Below are positions 8,167-16,800 of a stretch of 64,000 bases of DNA, in pieces. The notes beneath the pieces are model-generated. The model made no database searches. It was not told where the DNA came from and saw only the letters and a program-made list of their open reading frames with translations. Made by a program: the position numbers and the translations under genes. Position 1 is the first letter of the stretch, and each line of letters opens with the position of its first letter. This DNA comes from Chloroflexota bacterium (GTDB lineage Bacteria; Chloroflexota; Anaerolineae; Anaerolineales; Villigracilaceae): the NCBI GenBank assembly GCA_016234485.1, contig JACRBL010000026.1, positions 60,049-124,048 of the forward strand. The letters are read 5' to 3'.

Positions 8167-9681
8167 ATGACGGTAAACAAGAAAGTTTCTTACTGGAACA
8201 TCCTCCCCCTTCACGTACTCTTCGCGGCGATGTATCCTGCGCTGGCGTTGCTGGCCTTTAATTTGACGGAGGTGACGCCGCAGGTTGTGATTCGTCCGCT
8301 GTGGGTTTCGGCGGCGATGGGGCTGGCGACGCTGATCCTCGCGTGGATCGTGACGCGCGAGTGGCGGCGGGCGGGGTTGGTCGCCACGTTGTTCATCGCG
8401 CTGTTCTTTTCATACGGGCATCTGTATCACGCGCTCGACGAAATACAATTGGGCGGCGTGTTCATTTTTCGTCACCGTACGATGCTGGTTTTGTGGGCGG
8501 CGCTTGGGGCATGGGGAGGCTGGGCCTTTTGGAAGAAACCTTTACCGCTGGCAACGATCACGTCCGCGCTGAATTTGGCGACGCTGGCGCTTGTGATCAT
8601 GCCGCTCGTGCAAGTGGGCGCGCCAGTTGTCGGCGACGCGTTCGCGTCGGCGCGGGAGACGCGTCCCGAAGCCGCGACCCCGCCTGAGGTCCGGGGGGAC
8701 GCGCCGGATGTCTATTACATCATCCTGGACGCGCATGGTCGGGCGGATGTCCTGAGTCAGCACACGGGTTACGACAGTTCCACGTTTTTGAATTCGCTGA
8801 AAGAAATGGGGTTTTACGTGGCGGATTGTAGCCAGACCAATTATTCGTTGACGTTGCTTTCCCTGTCGTCGTCGCTGAATTATTCGCATCTCGAAGAGCT
8901 GACGAACGATGCGGGCGGCGTGGACTTTCAATCGGCCATCGCGGATAGCGCGCTTCGGCGCTTCCTCGAACGGCGCGGCTACGAGACGGTGGCGTTCGCT
9001 TCGGGCTTTCGCATGACCGAGATCAAAAATGTGGATTATTATTTCGAGCCTGGTTCGCCGAAGGGAGGCGAATTTGAGGCGCAACTGCTGGATACCACGC
9101 TGTGGAGCGCGTTCGTGGATATTGGCATCACGCCCGCCTTCGATGTTTCGGCGGAGAATTATCGCGACCGCACATTGCTGACGCTCGCCACATTGAAGGA
9201 CTTGCCCGATCTCGCGGGACCTCAGTTCGTGTTCGCACATATCGTCTCGCCGCATCCGCCGTACATTTTCGACGCGCAGGGGAATTTCCATGATGTGGCT
9301 TTTAAGGAACAGGACGAACTTGCGCCGCTGGAGATGGCTCCGCTTTATCGCGCGCAGGCCGAATTTATCGACGCTCAAATTCTGGAAGTGGTACGCGTCA
9401 TTTTGGAGAAGTCGGACGTTCCGCCGATCATCATCATTCAAGGCGATCACGGCCCGCTGGTGAAGGACAGGTTTATCCGCGCGCCGATTCTGAACGCGTA
9501 TTATCTGCCAAATGGACAGGATGGTTTGTATCCTTCGATCTCGCCCGTCAATTCGTTCCGCGTGGTGTTGAATGATTATTTCGGGCAGAACCTGCCGATG
9601 CTGGAAGACCTGAGCCGTTTTTCGTCCGACTACCGCGACCCGTTTGATTATCGGGTGGTGGAGAATAGTTGTGTAAAATGA
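8167..9681 (+). CDS. Membrane-anchored alkaline-phosphatase-superfamily (sulfatase/LTA-synthase-like) protein
   Basis: 504 residues. About five membrane helices occupy residues 12-155, and an extracytoplasmic alkaline-phosphatase-superfamily domain begins near 178 (DVYYIILDAHGRAD). FAHIVSPHPPYIF near 358 and IIQGDHGPL near 423 supply the conserved His/Asp metal ligands of the sulfatase fold. Relatives transfer phosphoglycerol or phosphoethanolamine, or hydrolyse sulfate or phosphate esters of cell-surface polymers. AGGAAAGG lies about 13 nt before the ATG. It opens a block of envelope genes (DUF115, GT39, GT2). Transferase versus hydrolase activity cannot be decided. Confidence 0.8.
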   Translation: MTVNKKVSYWNILPLHVLFAAMYPALALLAFNLTEVTPQVVIRPLWVSAAMGLATLILAWIVTREWRRAGLVATLFIALFFSYGHLYHALDEIQLGGVFIFRHRTMLVLWAALGAWGGWAFWKKPLPLATITSALNLATLALVIMPLVQVGAPVVGDAFASARETRPEAATPPEVRGDAPDVYYIILDAHGRADVLSQHTGYDSSTFLNSLKEMGFYVADCSQTNYSLTLLSLSSSLNYSHLEELTNDAGGVDFQSAIADSALRRFLERRGYETVAFASGFRMTEIKNVDYYFEPGSPKGGEFEAQLLDTTLWSAFVDIGITPAFDVSAENYRDRTLLTLATLKDLPDLAGPQFVFAHIVSPHPPYIFDAQGNFHDVAFKEQDELAPLEMAPLYRAQAEFIDAQILEVVRVILEKSDVPPIIIIQGDHGPLVKDRFIRAPILNAYYLPNGQDGLYPSISPVNSFRVVLNDYFGQNLPMLEDLSRFSSDYRDPFDYRVVENSCVK

Positions 9682-9692
9682 GAGGGTAGAGA

Positions 9693-9807
9693 GCAGTTAT
9701 CAGTGATCAGTGAACAGTCATCAGTTGTTGGGTAGACTTTGACATTTGCCTTTCGACGTTTGACTTTCGATGTTTGACTTTCGACATTTGACCTTCAACT
9801 TTCAACT
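9693..9807. repeat. Tandem short-word repeats in spacer
   Basis: Two word families lie back to back: degenerate CAGTNATCAGT units (9693-9727) and degenerate GACTTTCGAYRTTT units (about 9736-9807). The same words recur at 27909-27950, 50144-50177 and 12020-12047, and inside hypF (57521-57553, 58173-58200). Confidence 0.7.
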
Positions 9808-9820
9808 TGGAAATTACACC

Positions 9821-10576
9821 ATGACAAAAACAATTCTCATCACAGGCGTCGCGGGCGGGATCGGGCGCGCGACCATGACCCTTTTTGCCGAGAAAGGCTG
9901 GCGCGTCATCGGCGTGGACCGTAATCCTTTCGGCGAAGGTTTTCCCGCGAATGGCCTCTTCATCCAATCCGACATTTCCCACGCGGAGGAGATGGCGGCT
10001 ATCTTCGAGAAGGCGCATCAATACACCGACTCGCTCGACGCGCTGGTCAACAACGCCGCGATGCAGATCGCCAAGCCGCTGATCGAAACCACCGTGGACG
10101 AATGGGACGCGGTCATGGCCGCCAATTTGCGCTCGGTGTTCCTCGGCGTGAAGCTGGCGCATCCGTTGCTCAAGGCGGGGCAAGGAGGCGCGATCGTCAA
10201 CGTCTCCTCCGTCCATGCCATTCAGACCTCCGCCAACATCGCCGCGTACGCCACATCCAAAGGCGGACTGCTCGCCCTGACGCGCGCCATGGCCATCGAA
10301 TTCGCCGCGGACAATATCCGCGTCAACGCCATCCTCCCTGGCGCTGTGGACACCCCCATGCTGCGCGCGGGACTCGGCCGCGGCCACGTCGGTCACGGCG
10401 ACATGCAGGAGCGGCTCGACAACCTGGCGCGCAAAACCGTCAGCGGCAAGGTTGGTCGCCCCGAAGAGATCGCCCACGCCATCTACTTCCTTGCCGATAA
10501 TGAGCAATCGTCATTTATGACGGGTCAGGCGCTGGTGGTGGACGGAGGCGCGACGGCACGGTTGAGCACGGAGTAA
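9821..10576 (+). CDS. Short-chain dehydrogenase/reductase (SDR)
   Basis: 251 residues from the ATG at 9821. An in-frame upstream extension would run into repeat-derived sequence and is not favoured. Classical SDR marks are all present: TGVAGGIGRA for NAD(P) binding, NNAAM, VNVSSVHA with the catalytic Ser, YATSKGG with Tyr and Lys, and the C-terminal MTGQALVVDGGATA. The enzyme is a cytosolic NAD(P)-dependent alcohol/ketone oxidoreductase of unknown substrate. It appears to be a single-gene unit between repeat-filled spacers. Confidence 0.92.
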   Translation: MTKTILITGVAGGIGRATMTLFAEKGWRVIGVDRNPFGEGFPANGLFIQSDISHAEEMAAIFEKAHQYTDSLDALVNNAAMQIAKPLIETTVDEWDAVMAANLRSVFLGVKLAHPLLKAGQGGAIVNVSSVHAIQTSANIAAYATSKGGLLALTRAMAIEFAADNIRVNAILPGAVDTPMLRAGLGRGHVGHGDMQERLDNLARKTVSGKVGRPEEIAHAIYFLADNEQSSFMTGQALVVDGGATARLSTE

Positions 10577-10667
10577 TTAACGAAAGAAGAAAGAAGAAAG
10601 AAGAAAGAGACAGGTGATGGATCGCCTTGCCACATCCGTCAAAAGAAACGCAAAAAAGGAGAAAGAA

Positions 10668-11114
10668 ATGAGCAATCTAAAGAAACCGATTTTCTGGGCA
10701 CCCGTGACAAATTTTGTTTATTGGTTCATCTTTTTCTTAGTGATAACTATTTCCATACCGTTTTCAGATAAACAAAAAATGTTTATCTACCTTCTTGATG
10801 CGGTGTTTTTCATTATGTGTGTGGCTTATGTCATCATCGCCTTTTACCGTCATCCTATTGATAAATCTGGCATAAGCGCTTCAATGTGGTTGGCGGTCAG
10901 CACAATTTACATCTTACTCGGAGGATTTCTTCTTTTTGTTCTACTGAATTCGCTAGATTTTCTTTACAGCGAATCTCCATTGCGATTATTACCAGTTGTT
11001 GGCGCAGGAATGCTTCCGTGCGGGATTGTCATTTTTGTTCTTTCACTTCTAAGTCTGATGTCCAACAGAAAATCGAAACAATTAGCGGGAAAGCAAGACA
11101 TGAAATCCCTATGA
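10668..11114 (+). CDS. Small integral membrane protein, unknown
   Basis: 148 residues from the ATG at 10668, chosen over an in-frame ATG at 10614 because AAAAAAGGAG lies 6 nt upstream. Four membrane helices can be seen (WFIFFLVITISIPF, YLLDAVFFIMCVAYVIIAFY, MWLAVSTIYILLGGFLLFVLL, VGAGMLPCGIVIFVLSLLSL). The tail is basic. Codon use is clearly AT-richer than its neighbours, which suggests recent acquisition. A purine-rich GAAAGAA microsatellite precedes it (10581-10608). No family is recognised. Confidence 0.7.
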   Translation: MSNLKKPIFWAPVTNFVYWFIFFLVITISIPFSDKQKMFIYLLDAVFFIMCVAYVIIAFYRHPIDKSGISASMWLAVSTIYILLGGFLLFVLLNSLDFLYSESPLRLLPVVGAGMLPCGIVIFVLSLLSLMSNRKSKQLAGKQDMKSL

Positions 11115-11176
11115 TCTGACATGGCAATAATCAACACACAATCCCCATCTTTCCTCTTTCTTCTTTCCTCTCCCCC

Positions 11177-12001
11177 ATGAAACAAACCTTCACCACCCTC
11201 CTCCCCTCCTCCCTCCTCCAAACCGTCAAAAACACCTACGACGCGATTCGCCGCCTGCCGCAAGTCCCTGCCGCGTATTTGCACCCGTGGCGGCGTGAGA
11301 GCATCCGTCGCCTCGCCGCGCTCAAGGATACGCGAAAGGGTCAACGCGCCTTCATCATCGGCAACGGTCCCTCCCTCAAGCAGACTGACCTCACCAAGCT
11401 CAAGAATGAATTCACCTTCGGGATGAATCGCATCTACCTGATGTTCCCCGAGCTCGGCTTCACCACCTCCTGCCTCGTCTCCATCAACGACCTCGTCATC
11501 GAACAGTGCGCGCATGAGATGGCCGCTCTCAAAATCCCGAAGTTTTTGGCGTGGCGTTCGCATCGTCATTTCAAAAACGTTGAACGTTTAACGTTTAACG
11601 TTCCGACCTTCCTCTACACCACTTACACAGGGCCAAAATTTTCAACCGATGTCCGCGGCCGCGTTTGGGAAGGCGCCACCGTCACCAACGTCACGCTCCA
11701 ACTCGCCTTCCACATGGGCTTTGAGCAGGTCATCCTCATCGGCGTGGACCACAACTTCGCCAGCAAAGGCGACGCCAACAGAACCGTCGTCTCCGACGGC
11801 GACGATCCCAACCACTTCTCCGCCGCCTACTTCGGCAAAGGCTTCCGCTGGCAACTCCCCGACCTCGACACATCCGAGATCGGCTACCGCTTCGCCCGTC
11901 AAGCCTACGAGTCCGCAGGGCGGGAAGTGTTGGACGCGACCGTCGGCGGCAAGTTAACCATATTCAAAAAGGTAGACTACAATTCGCTCTTCCAACGTTA
12001 A
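11177..12001 (+). CDS. DUF115-like protein (6-hydroxymethylpterin pyrophosphokinase MptE / surface-glycan fold)
   Basis: 274 residues. FIIGNGPSL near residue 57 is the DUF115 nucleotide-binding signature, followed by the FGMNRIYL segment and, later, VILIGVDHNFA. DUF115 proteins are found in pterin metabolism in archaea and, in bacteria, in surface polysaccharide clusters near sialyltransferase-like enzymes. The neighbouring glycosyltransferases favour the second role (inference). A short in-frame repeat (11577-11611) adds NVERLTFNVP between conserved blocks. The segment encoding the end (to 12001) runs into further CGTT words. The ATG has no clear ribosome-binding site. Confidence 0.75.
   Translation: MKQTFTTLLPSSLLQTVKNTYDAIRRLPQVPAAYLHPWRRESIRRLAALKDTRKGQRAFIIGNGPSLKQTDLTKLKNEFTFGMNRIYLMFPELGFTTSCLVSINDLVIEQCAHEMAALKIPKFLAWRSHRHFKNVERLTFNVPTFLYTTYTGPKFSTDVRGRVWEGATVTNVTLQLAFHMGFEQVILIGVDHNFASKGDANRTVVSDGDDPNHFSAAYFGKGFRWQLPDLDTSEIGYRFARQAYESAGREVLDATVGGKLTIFKKVDYNSLFQR
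11577..11611. repeat. AACGTT-word repeat within the DUF115 gene
   Basis: Successive copies of the self-complementary word AACGTT (CGTTGAACGTTTAACGTTTAACGTT class) lie in the reading frame and are translated without a stop. Related words occur just after the gene, at 11994-12013. Confidence 0.6.
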
Positions 12002-12048
12002 TCGTTTACCGTTCAACCCCCGACCTTCGACTTTTGACCTTTGACTCG

Positions 12049-13599
12049 ATGACCTCCTCGCCTCTCTCCCGACCTCGAATCTGGCTCGCCCTCCTCCTCG
12101 CCCTCGGCGGACTCCTCCGTCTCCTCGACCTGACGGATCCTCCGCTCGACTTCCATCCCACGCGCCAACTCCGCAACTCCATCATCGCCCGCGGGATTTA
12201 CTACGAACTCCTCCCTAACGCGGACGCGTCCACCCGCGACCTCGCGGCATCCATCGCCCGCGTCCCTGCGCGTTATGAACCTCCCGTCACCGAGACCCTC
12301 GTCGCGCTGACGTATCTCGTCGTTGGCGGAGAGTCCACCATGGTCCCGCGCGTCTACGGGACGATCTTCTGGCTCCTCGCTGGCCTCTGTCTCTACAACC
12401 TCGCCCGCCGCATCACGGACTCATCCATCGCGGCGTTACTCTCCCTGGCCTACTTCCTCGTCCTGCCCTTCGCCGTCCAAGCCAGCCGCTCCTTCCAACC
12501 CGACCCATTAATGACATCTGCCGCGTTTATTGGAATCTATTTTCTTTATCTCTGGTCAGAATCAATTACCAATTACCAATTACCAATTTCCCAATCTACT
12601 TCCTGGAAGCTCGCCATCATTGCATCCATTCTGATTGGATTTGCAACCTTCGTCAAAATCTTCATTGGATTCATCGTCGGCGGCGCGGCGGTGGCTATTG
12701 TTTTATTCACCCTCGGTTGGAAGTTCTGGCGCTCGCCTCAAGTGTGGACAATGGCCGCCATCATGGTCATCCCCGCCTTCCTGTTTTACTTCACAGGCGA
12801 CCGCGGCAACTCCACCGAATACATCACCAACTGGTCGCTGGATATGCTCAAACTCATCACCAGCGGCGACTTCTACACCAAATGGCTGGCCTTCCTCGGC
12901 AGTCTCTTCGGGCAGACGTTTATCTTCCTCTCCATCGCAGGGACTCTCCTCGCCGCACCGCGCGGACGCGCATTGCTGATCGGCCTGTGGGCGGGATATT
13001 TGCTCTACGGACTCTCCGTCCCGTTTCAGATGTACACGCACTCCTACTATCACATCCAACTGACGCCGATCATCGCGCTGGGGTTGAGTCCGCTCGCCGA
13101 AGCAATAGTAACCAAAGCCCTGAGCGGAGCGCCCCGTTCTTTGGGAAGCGCAGTCGAAGGGCGACTCTTGGGAGAGACGCGAATTTGGCAGGCCGCGCTG
13201 ACGGGACTCGTTGTTCTCGTCATCGGCTTTCAGGCGTACGTCGCTCGCTCCGTCCTGCTTGCCGAAGATTTCCGTCACGAACCCGCGTATTGGCAGGCGG
13301 TCGGCGAGGCTGTCCCCGCAGATGCGGATGTGATCGCGCTCGCGCAGGATTACGGCTATCGGCTGATGTATTACGGCTGGCGTCGCGTGGGCTTGTGGCC
13401 GCTAGCCTCGGGTCTCGCGGAACTGCGCGGCAACAAACTCAACGCGGAAAAGATCTTCGCCGAATCCGCGGCAGATAAAGATTACTTCCTCGTCACGTTG
13501 TTCAGCCAGCTCGATAAGCAACCCGACCTGAAAAAGATTCTCGACCAGTATCCCATCGCGGCGCAGGGAGATGGGTTTGTGTTGTATGATCTGCGTTGA
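12049..13599 (+). CDS. GT39-like (ArnT/PMT-type) membrane glycosyltransferase
   Basis: 516 residues from the ATG at 12049. A first helix (IWLALLLALGGLLRLLDL) is followed by DPPLDFHPTRQLRNS, whose acidic/His pair matches the first extracytoplasmic loop of lipid-linked sugar transferases. About ten further helices and a soluble C-terminal domain follow. Enzymes of this class move a sugar from a polyprenyl-phosphate donor to a lipid, protein or glycan outside the membrane. Two in-frame repeat segments are visible, SITNYQLPISQST (12561-12592) and KALSGAPRSLGSAVEGR (13117-13161), both in loops. The gene follows the DUF115 gene closely. Confidence 0.82.
   Translation: MTSSPLSRPRIWLALLLALGGLLRLLDLTDPPLDFHPTRQLRNSIIARGIYYELLPNADASTRDLAASIARVPARYEPPVTETLVALTYLVVGGESTMVPRVYGTIFWLLAGLCLYNLARRITDSSIAALLSLAYFLVLPFAVQASRSFQPDPLMTSAAFIGIYFLYLWSESITNYQLPISQSTSWKLAIIASILIGFATFVKIFIGFIVGGAAVAIVLFTLGWKFWRSPQVWTMAAIMVIPAFLFYFTGDRGNSTEYITNWSLDMLKLITSGDFYTKWLAFLGSLFGQTFIFLSIAGTLLAAPRGRALLIGLWAGYLLYGLSVPFQMYTHSYYHIQLTPIIALGLSPLAEAIVTKALSGAPRSLGSAVEGRLLGETRIWQAALTGLVVLVIGFQAYVARSVLLAEDFRHEPAYWQAVGEAVPADADVIALAQDYGYRLMYYGWRRVGLWPLASGLAELRGNKLNAEKIFAESAADKDYFLVTLFSQLDKQPDLKKILDQYPIAAQGDGFVLYDLR
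13117..13161. repeat. CCCTGAGCG...AGTCGAAGGG dispersed repeat inside the GT39 gene
   Basis: The segment begins GCCCTGAGCG and ends AGTCGAAGGGCG. It belongs to the same family as the segments in the esterase (52361-52390) and saccharopine-dehydrogenase-like (53043-53074) genes. It is translated in frame within a cytoplasmic or periplasmic loop. Confidence 0.75.
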
Positions 13600-13619
13600 A
13601 TTGTGTTATAAAATAAGGC

Positions 13620-13943
13620 ATGGCAGATAATCCTGATTTGCTGTTTGAAATTGCAACCCCTCTTGGTTTTCGAGTGCGCGTGACGCGCACTTATTGGGAG
13701 ATCATCGTAACTATCAAACATCCTGTTATGGCAGGCCGTGAAAAAGATGTTCAGGAGACGTTGCAGAATCCTGATGAAATTCGTGTCAGCAGGAAAGACC
13801 CAAATGTCTATCTTTTCTACAAACCTGAACGGATGGGCAGATGGGTTTGTGCAATCACGAAACCTCTTAACGGCGATGGATTTTTGATCACAGCCTATCC
13901 GACAGACGCGATCAAAGAAGGAGAACGAATATGGCACAAGTAA
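13620..13943 (+). CDS. Small RelE/PBECR-like protein, possible toxin of a pair
   Basis: 107 residues. The order HPVMAGREKDVQETLQNPDEIRVSRKDPNVYLFYKP...WVCAITK...FLITAYPTDAIKEGERIW resembles phage-linked barnase/EndoU/colicin/RelE-like (PBECR) or DUF4258-type small proteins. The conserved His, Arg and the C-terminal ITAYPTD match that group. It overlaps the downstream DUF2283 gene by 13 bp, and such pairs are often annotated as toxin-antitoxin-like. No nuclease activity is proven by the sequence. TATAAA lies about 7 nt before the ATG and no Shine-Dalgarno is seen, so the mRNA may be leaderless. Confidence 0.65.
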   Translation: MADNPDLLFEIATPLGFRVRVTRTYWEIIVTIKHPVMAGREKDVQETLQNPDEIRVSRKDPNVYLFYKPERMGRWVCAITKPLNGDGFLITAYPTDAIKEGERIWHK

Positions 13944-14143
13944 AAGTTTATTATGACCAGGAAGGCAATACGCTTACAGTCTGGTTTGGCAATCCTGCCG
14001 ATGAATATGTCGCGGAAGAAACAGGCGACGAAGTGATTCTGATGAAAGATAAAAACGGCAGTGTGATCGGCTTTGAGAAATTGAACTTTCGGGTGTCCGA
14101 ATCATCCCGCCTGAATGTGGCTTTTGAAACAGTTGCCGTGTAA
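13931..14143 (+). CDS. DUF2283 family protein, possible antitoxin
   Basis: 70 residues: VKVYYDQEGNTLTVWFGNPADEYVAEETGDEVILMKDKNGSVIGFEKLNF is a typical DUF2283 pattern (beta strands, GDEVILMKD, IGFEKL). DUF2283 proteins are small all-beta proteins commonly encoded next to a DUF4258/RelE-like partner, here the gene it overlaps. GAAGGAGAA upstream of the ATG gives a good ribosome-binding site. A terminator follows 20 bp after the stop. Confidence 0.8.
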   Translation: MAQVKVYYDQEGNTLTVWFGNPADEYVAEETGDEVILMKDKNGSVIGFEKLNFRVSESSRLNVAFETVAV

Positions 14144-14163
14144 GATCGCGAATTTCCAACCTG

Positions 14164-14198
14164 AAACCTCCGAGCCTTTCATGCTTCGGAGGTTTTTC
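14164..14198 (+). terminator. Rho-independent terminator
   Basis: AAACCTCCGA (14164-14173) pairs with TCGGAGGTTT (14186-14195) and is followed by TT. It sits just after the DUF2283 gene. Confidence 0.8.
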
Positions 14199-14218
14199 AT
14201 TCGTGTAAAATAAGGCCA

Positions 14219-15145
14219 ATGAACCTCGTCTCCATCGTCATTCCCTCCTTCAATCAAGCTCCTTACCTTGAAACCACCCTGCTCTCCGTCCTTGGGCAGG
14301 ACTATCCGCGCGTCGAAACCATCGTGATAGACGGCGGCTCCACCGACGGCTCGGTGGATATCATCAAATCGTACGAACAGCGGCTGGCGTATTGGGTCAG
14401 CGAAAAGGACTCGGGACAGGCCGAAGCCATCAATAAGGGCATGGCGCGCTCCAGGGGCGAGATCGTGGCCTGGCTCAATTCGGACGATTTCTACCTGGCC
14501 GGGACGGTGCGCGCGGCTGTGCAAGCCTTCGAGCGCTTTCCCGACGCGGCCCTCGTCTACGGCGATATGCTGGCCGTGGACAAGTACGGTCAGACCTTCA
14601 ACACCTTTCGTTATAAACGCCTCACGCTGGCCGACCTGCTCTCCTTTCAGATCATCGGACAGCCCTCGGTCTTCATGCGCCGTTCGGCCTTTGAACAGGC
14701 GGGCGGACTCGACCCTTCGTATCACCTGCTCCTCGACCATCACCTGTGGATTCGCATCGCCGCGCAGGGACGCATCGCCCACGTCCCGCGCACGTGGTCA
14801 GCCTCGCGCTATCACACCGAGGCCAAGAACCGCGCCCGCGCGTCCGAGTTTGGGAGCGAGGCCTTCCGCATCCTCGCTTGGGCGAAGACACAGCCCAGCC
14901 TCGCGCCCGTCCTATCTCGCGCCTCGCGCCGTACCAGCGCATCCGCGCACCGCATCAACGCGCGTTATCTCCTCGATGGCGGCCAGCACGCGGCCAGTCT
15001 CGCAGCGTGGATGCGGGCGTTCCTCGTCCATCCGCCCACCGCGTTGGATCGTCTGAATTTGCTCGGCTCGGCCTTGCTCAATCTCACGGGGTTGGGAAAA
15101 CTGCGCGAGAAATTTTTAAAGCGCAGGCAGTCGAAATATCAATAA
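14219..15145 (+). CDS. Family 2 glycosyltransferase
   Basis: 308 residues. The GT-A fold begins at once (VSIVIPSFNQAPYLETTLLSVLGQDYPRVETIVIDGGSTDGS). The metal-binding motif is NSDD near residue 85, and SGQAEAINKGMARSRGEIVAWL precedes it. LLDHHLWIRIA supplies the usual ED/DH acceptor-side element. These enzymes transfer a sugar from a nucleotide sugar in the cytoplasm, commonly for surface polysaccharides. TAAAAT (14206-14211) lies 7 nt before the ATG with no ribosome-binding site, again compatible with a leaderless transcript. Confidence 0.92.
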   Translation: MNLVSIVIPSFNQAPYLETTLLSVLGQDYPRVETIVIDGGSTDGSVDIIKSYEQRLAYWVSEKDSGQAEAINKGMARSRGEIVAWLNSDDFYLAGTVRAAVQAFERFPDAALVYGDMLAVDKYGQTFNTFRYKRLTLADLLSFQIIGQPSVFMRRSAFEQAGGLDPSYHLLLDHHLWIRIAAQGRIAHVPRTWSASRYHTEAKNRARASEFGSEAFRILAWAKTQPSLAPVLSRASRRTSASAHRINARYLLDGGQHAASLAAWMRAFLVHPPTALDRLNLLGSALLNLTGLGKLREKFLKRRQSKYQ

Positions 15146-15151
15146 TCAAAA

Positions 15152-15204
15152 CGGACTCCAAAGTTTCCGACTTTGGATACGAACGTCGGAGACGTTCGAC
15201 TCCG
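15152..15204. repeat. Double-hairpin palindromic element, single copy
   Basis: Two hairpins, CCAAAGT/ACTTTGG (15158-15176) and GAACGTC/GACGTTC (15181-15197), are framed by CGGACTCC and GACTCCG. It is the reverse orientation of the 60-bp unit repeated in tandem at 26195-26314. Confidence 0.85.
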
Positions 15205-15228
15205 TATTGAATCAACAGGAGACCAGCC

Positions 15229-16632
15229 ATGCCCCAAGACCCCGAACTCGTCGCCTTTTTGAAAGCCAACCCGGCCTTTCCTACAACGAACGTGCTAGAC
15301 CACCTGCGCCTGACCGAATACGCGCGGCTCGACGTGAACGGCCAGATCTACCTCGATTACACGGGCGGCGGCCTGTATGCCGAGTCGCAAATTTTGCGTC
15401 ATCACCGCCTGCTCAGCGAACACGTTTTCGGCAACCCGCATTCCACCAATTCCGCGTCCGTGTCATCCACCGAACTGGTGGAGCATGCCCGCGAATATAT
15501 TTTACGTTTCTTCAAAGCCGACCCAAACGAATACATCGCCATCTTCACCGCCAATGCCAGCGGCGCGCTCAAGATCGTGGGCGAGTCGTATCCTTTCGAC
15601 GCGAACTCGCGCTACCTGCTGACCTTCGACAACCACAACTCCGTCAATGGGATTCGCGAATTCGCGCACGCCCGCGGCGCCAATGTGACGTATATCCCCG
15701 TCTCCTTGCCAGACATGCGCGTGGACGAATCTTTCCTGGCCGAGCAGTTGACGCGCCGTCGCAAGAGCGGTTGCCATCTTTTCGCGTTTCCTGCCCAATC
15801 CAATTTCTCGGGCGTTCAGCATCCCCTCGAGTGGATCGAACTCGCGCACGAACACGGCTGGGACGTGCTCCTCGACGCGGCCGCCTTCGTCCCGACCAAC
15901 CAACTCGACCTCTCCTCGGTCAAACCCGACTATGTGCCGGTCTCGTTTTACAAGATGTTCGGCTACCCGACGGGACTCGGCGCGCTGATCGCGCGCAAGT
16001 CCGCGCTGGAGAAGTTGCACCGCCCCTGGTTCGCGGGTGGGACGATCACCGTGGCCTCGGTGCAGGGCGATAAATATTACCTGGCCGATGGCCCCGCCGC
16101 CTTCGAAGATGGCACGCTCGATTACCTCAACATCCCCGCCATCGAGATCGGACTCAAACACATCGAGTCCATCGGCTATGACGTGATCCACGAGCGCGTC
16201 CGCATGTTGACGGGCTGGTTGCTGGAGAACCTGGCCGCGATGCGACATTCCACGGGCGCGCCCCTCGTCCGCATTTACGGCCCCACCGTCGCCGAGGGAC
16301 GGGGCGGCTCTGTTACCGTCAACTTTTTCGATCGGGACGGGAGTCCCATTGACCATCGCTTCATCGAGAGCGAGGCCAACAAGGTGGGCATCTCCCTGCG
16401 GACAGGTTGTTTCTGCAACCCAGGCGCGGGCGAAGTGGCGCTCGGTATCTCACGCGTGGAATTGGACGTGTGCTTCACCCAACCAGGCCACGAGGCGCGC
16501 CTGTCCATTGACGACTTCCGCCGTTGCATAGACGGCAAATCCAGCGGCGCAGTGCGAATCTCCGTGGGCATGGTGACCAATTTCCGCGACGTGCAATCGG
16601 TAATCGAGTTCGCGCGAGGGTTGTTGGGGTAG
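15229..16632 (+). CDS. Class V aminotransferase, molybdenum-cofactor-sulfurase-like (PLP enzyme)
   Basis: 467 residues. A class V PLP fold with the Schiff-base Lys in VSFYKMFGYPTGLGALIA near residue 244, the Asp of LLDAAAFVP near 217, and the late RTGCFCNPGAGE segment that carries the reactive Cys in MOCOS-type sulfurases and cysteine desulfurases. Such enzymes take sulfur from L-cysteine and pass it to a cofactor or protein. The C-terminal MOSC domain of full MOCOS is absent. ACAGGAGA upstream of the ATG is a good ribosome-binding site. No molybdoenzyme is nearby, so the acceptor is unknown. Confidence 0.85.
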   Translation: MPQDPELVAFLKANPAFPTTNVLDHLRLTEYARLDVNGQIYLDYTGGGLYAESQILRHHRLLSEHVFGNPHSTNSASVSSTELVEHAREYILRFFKADPNEYIAIFTANASGALKIVGESYPFDANSRYLLTFDNHNSVNGIREFAHARGANVTYIPVSLPDMRVDESFLAEQLTRRRKSGCHLFAFPAQSNFSGVQHPLEWIELAHEHGWDVLLDAAAFVPTNQLDLSSVKPDYVPVSFYKMFGYPTGLGALIARKSALEKLHRPWFAGGTITVASVQGDKYYLADGPAAFEDGTLDYLNIPAIEIGLKHIESIGYDVIHERVRMLTGWLLENLAAMRHSTGAPLVRIYGPTVAEGRGGSVTVNFFDRDGSPIDHRFIESEANKVGISLRTGCFCNPGAGEVALGISRVELDVCFTQPGHEARLSIDDFRRCIDGKSSGAVRISVGMVTNFRDVQSVIEFARGLLG

Positions 16633-16633
16633 A

Positions 16634-16748
16634 GAGTCGGGGGACTGAAGTCCCCGACTCAGTACGTGGAAGCCCTTCGGGCTGACCTATGGTGGAGTCG
16701 GCTTTAGCCGACTTTCATGAACTGAGGCGGGGGATTTATCCCCCCGCC
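16634..16748. repeat. Cluster of four REP-type hairpins upstream of the transposase
   Basis: Four palindromes follow each other: GAGTCGGGG/CCCCGACTC (16634-16660), AGCCC/GGGCT (16671-16683), AGTCGGCT/AGCCGACT (16696-16713) and GGCGGGGG/CCCCCGCC (16726-16748). Their position beside a RAYT-type gene marks them as likely substrates of that enzyme. Confidence 0.85.
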
Positions 16749-16800
16749 GACCATCGCTGTCGAATCCGCCACACAACCAAAAGCAACAGGGAGATTCATC

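Noticed and set aside
9770..9820. Longer N-terminus for the SDR starting at 9770
   Set aside because: The extra residues are encoded by the spacer repeat words, and the Rossmann strand begins right after the ATG at 9821.
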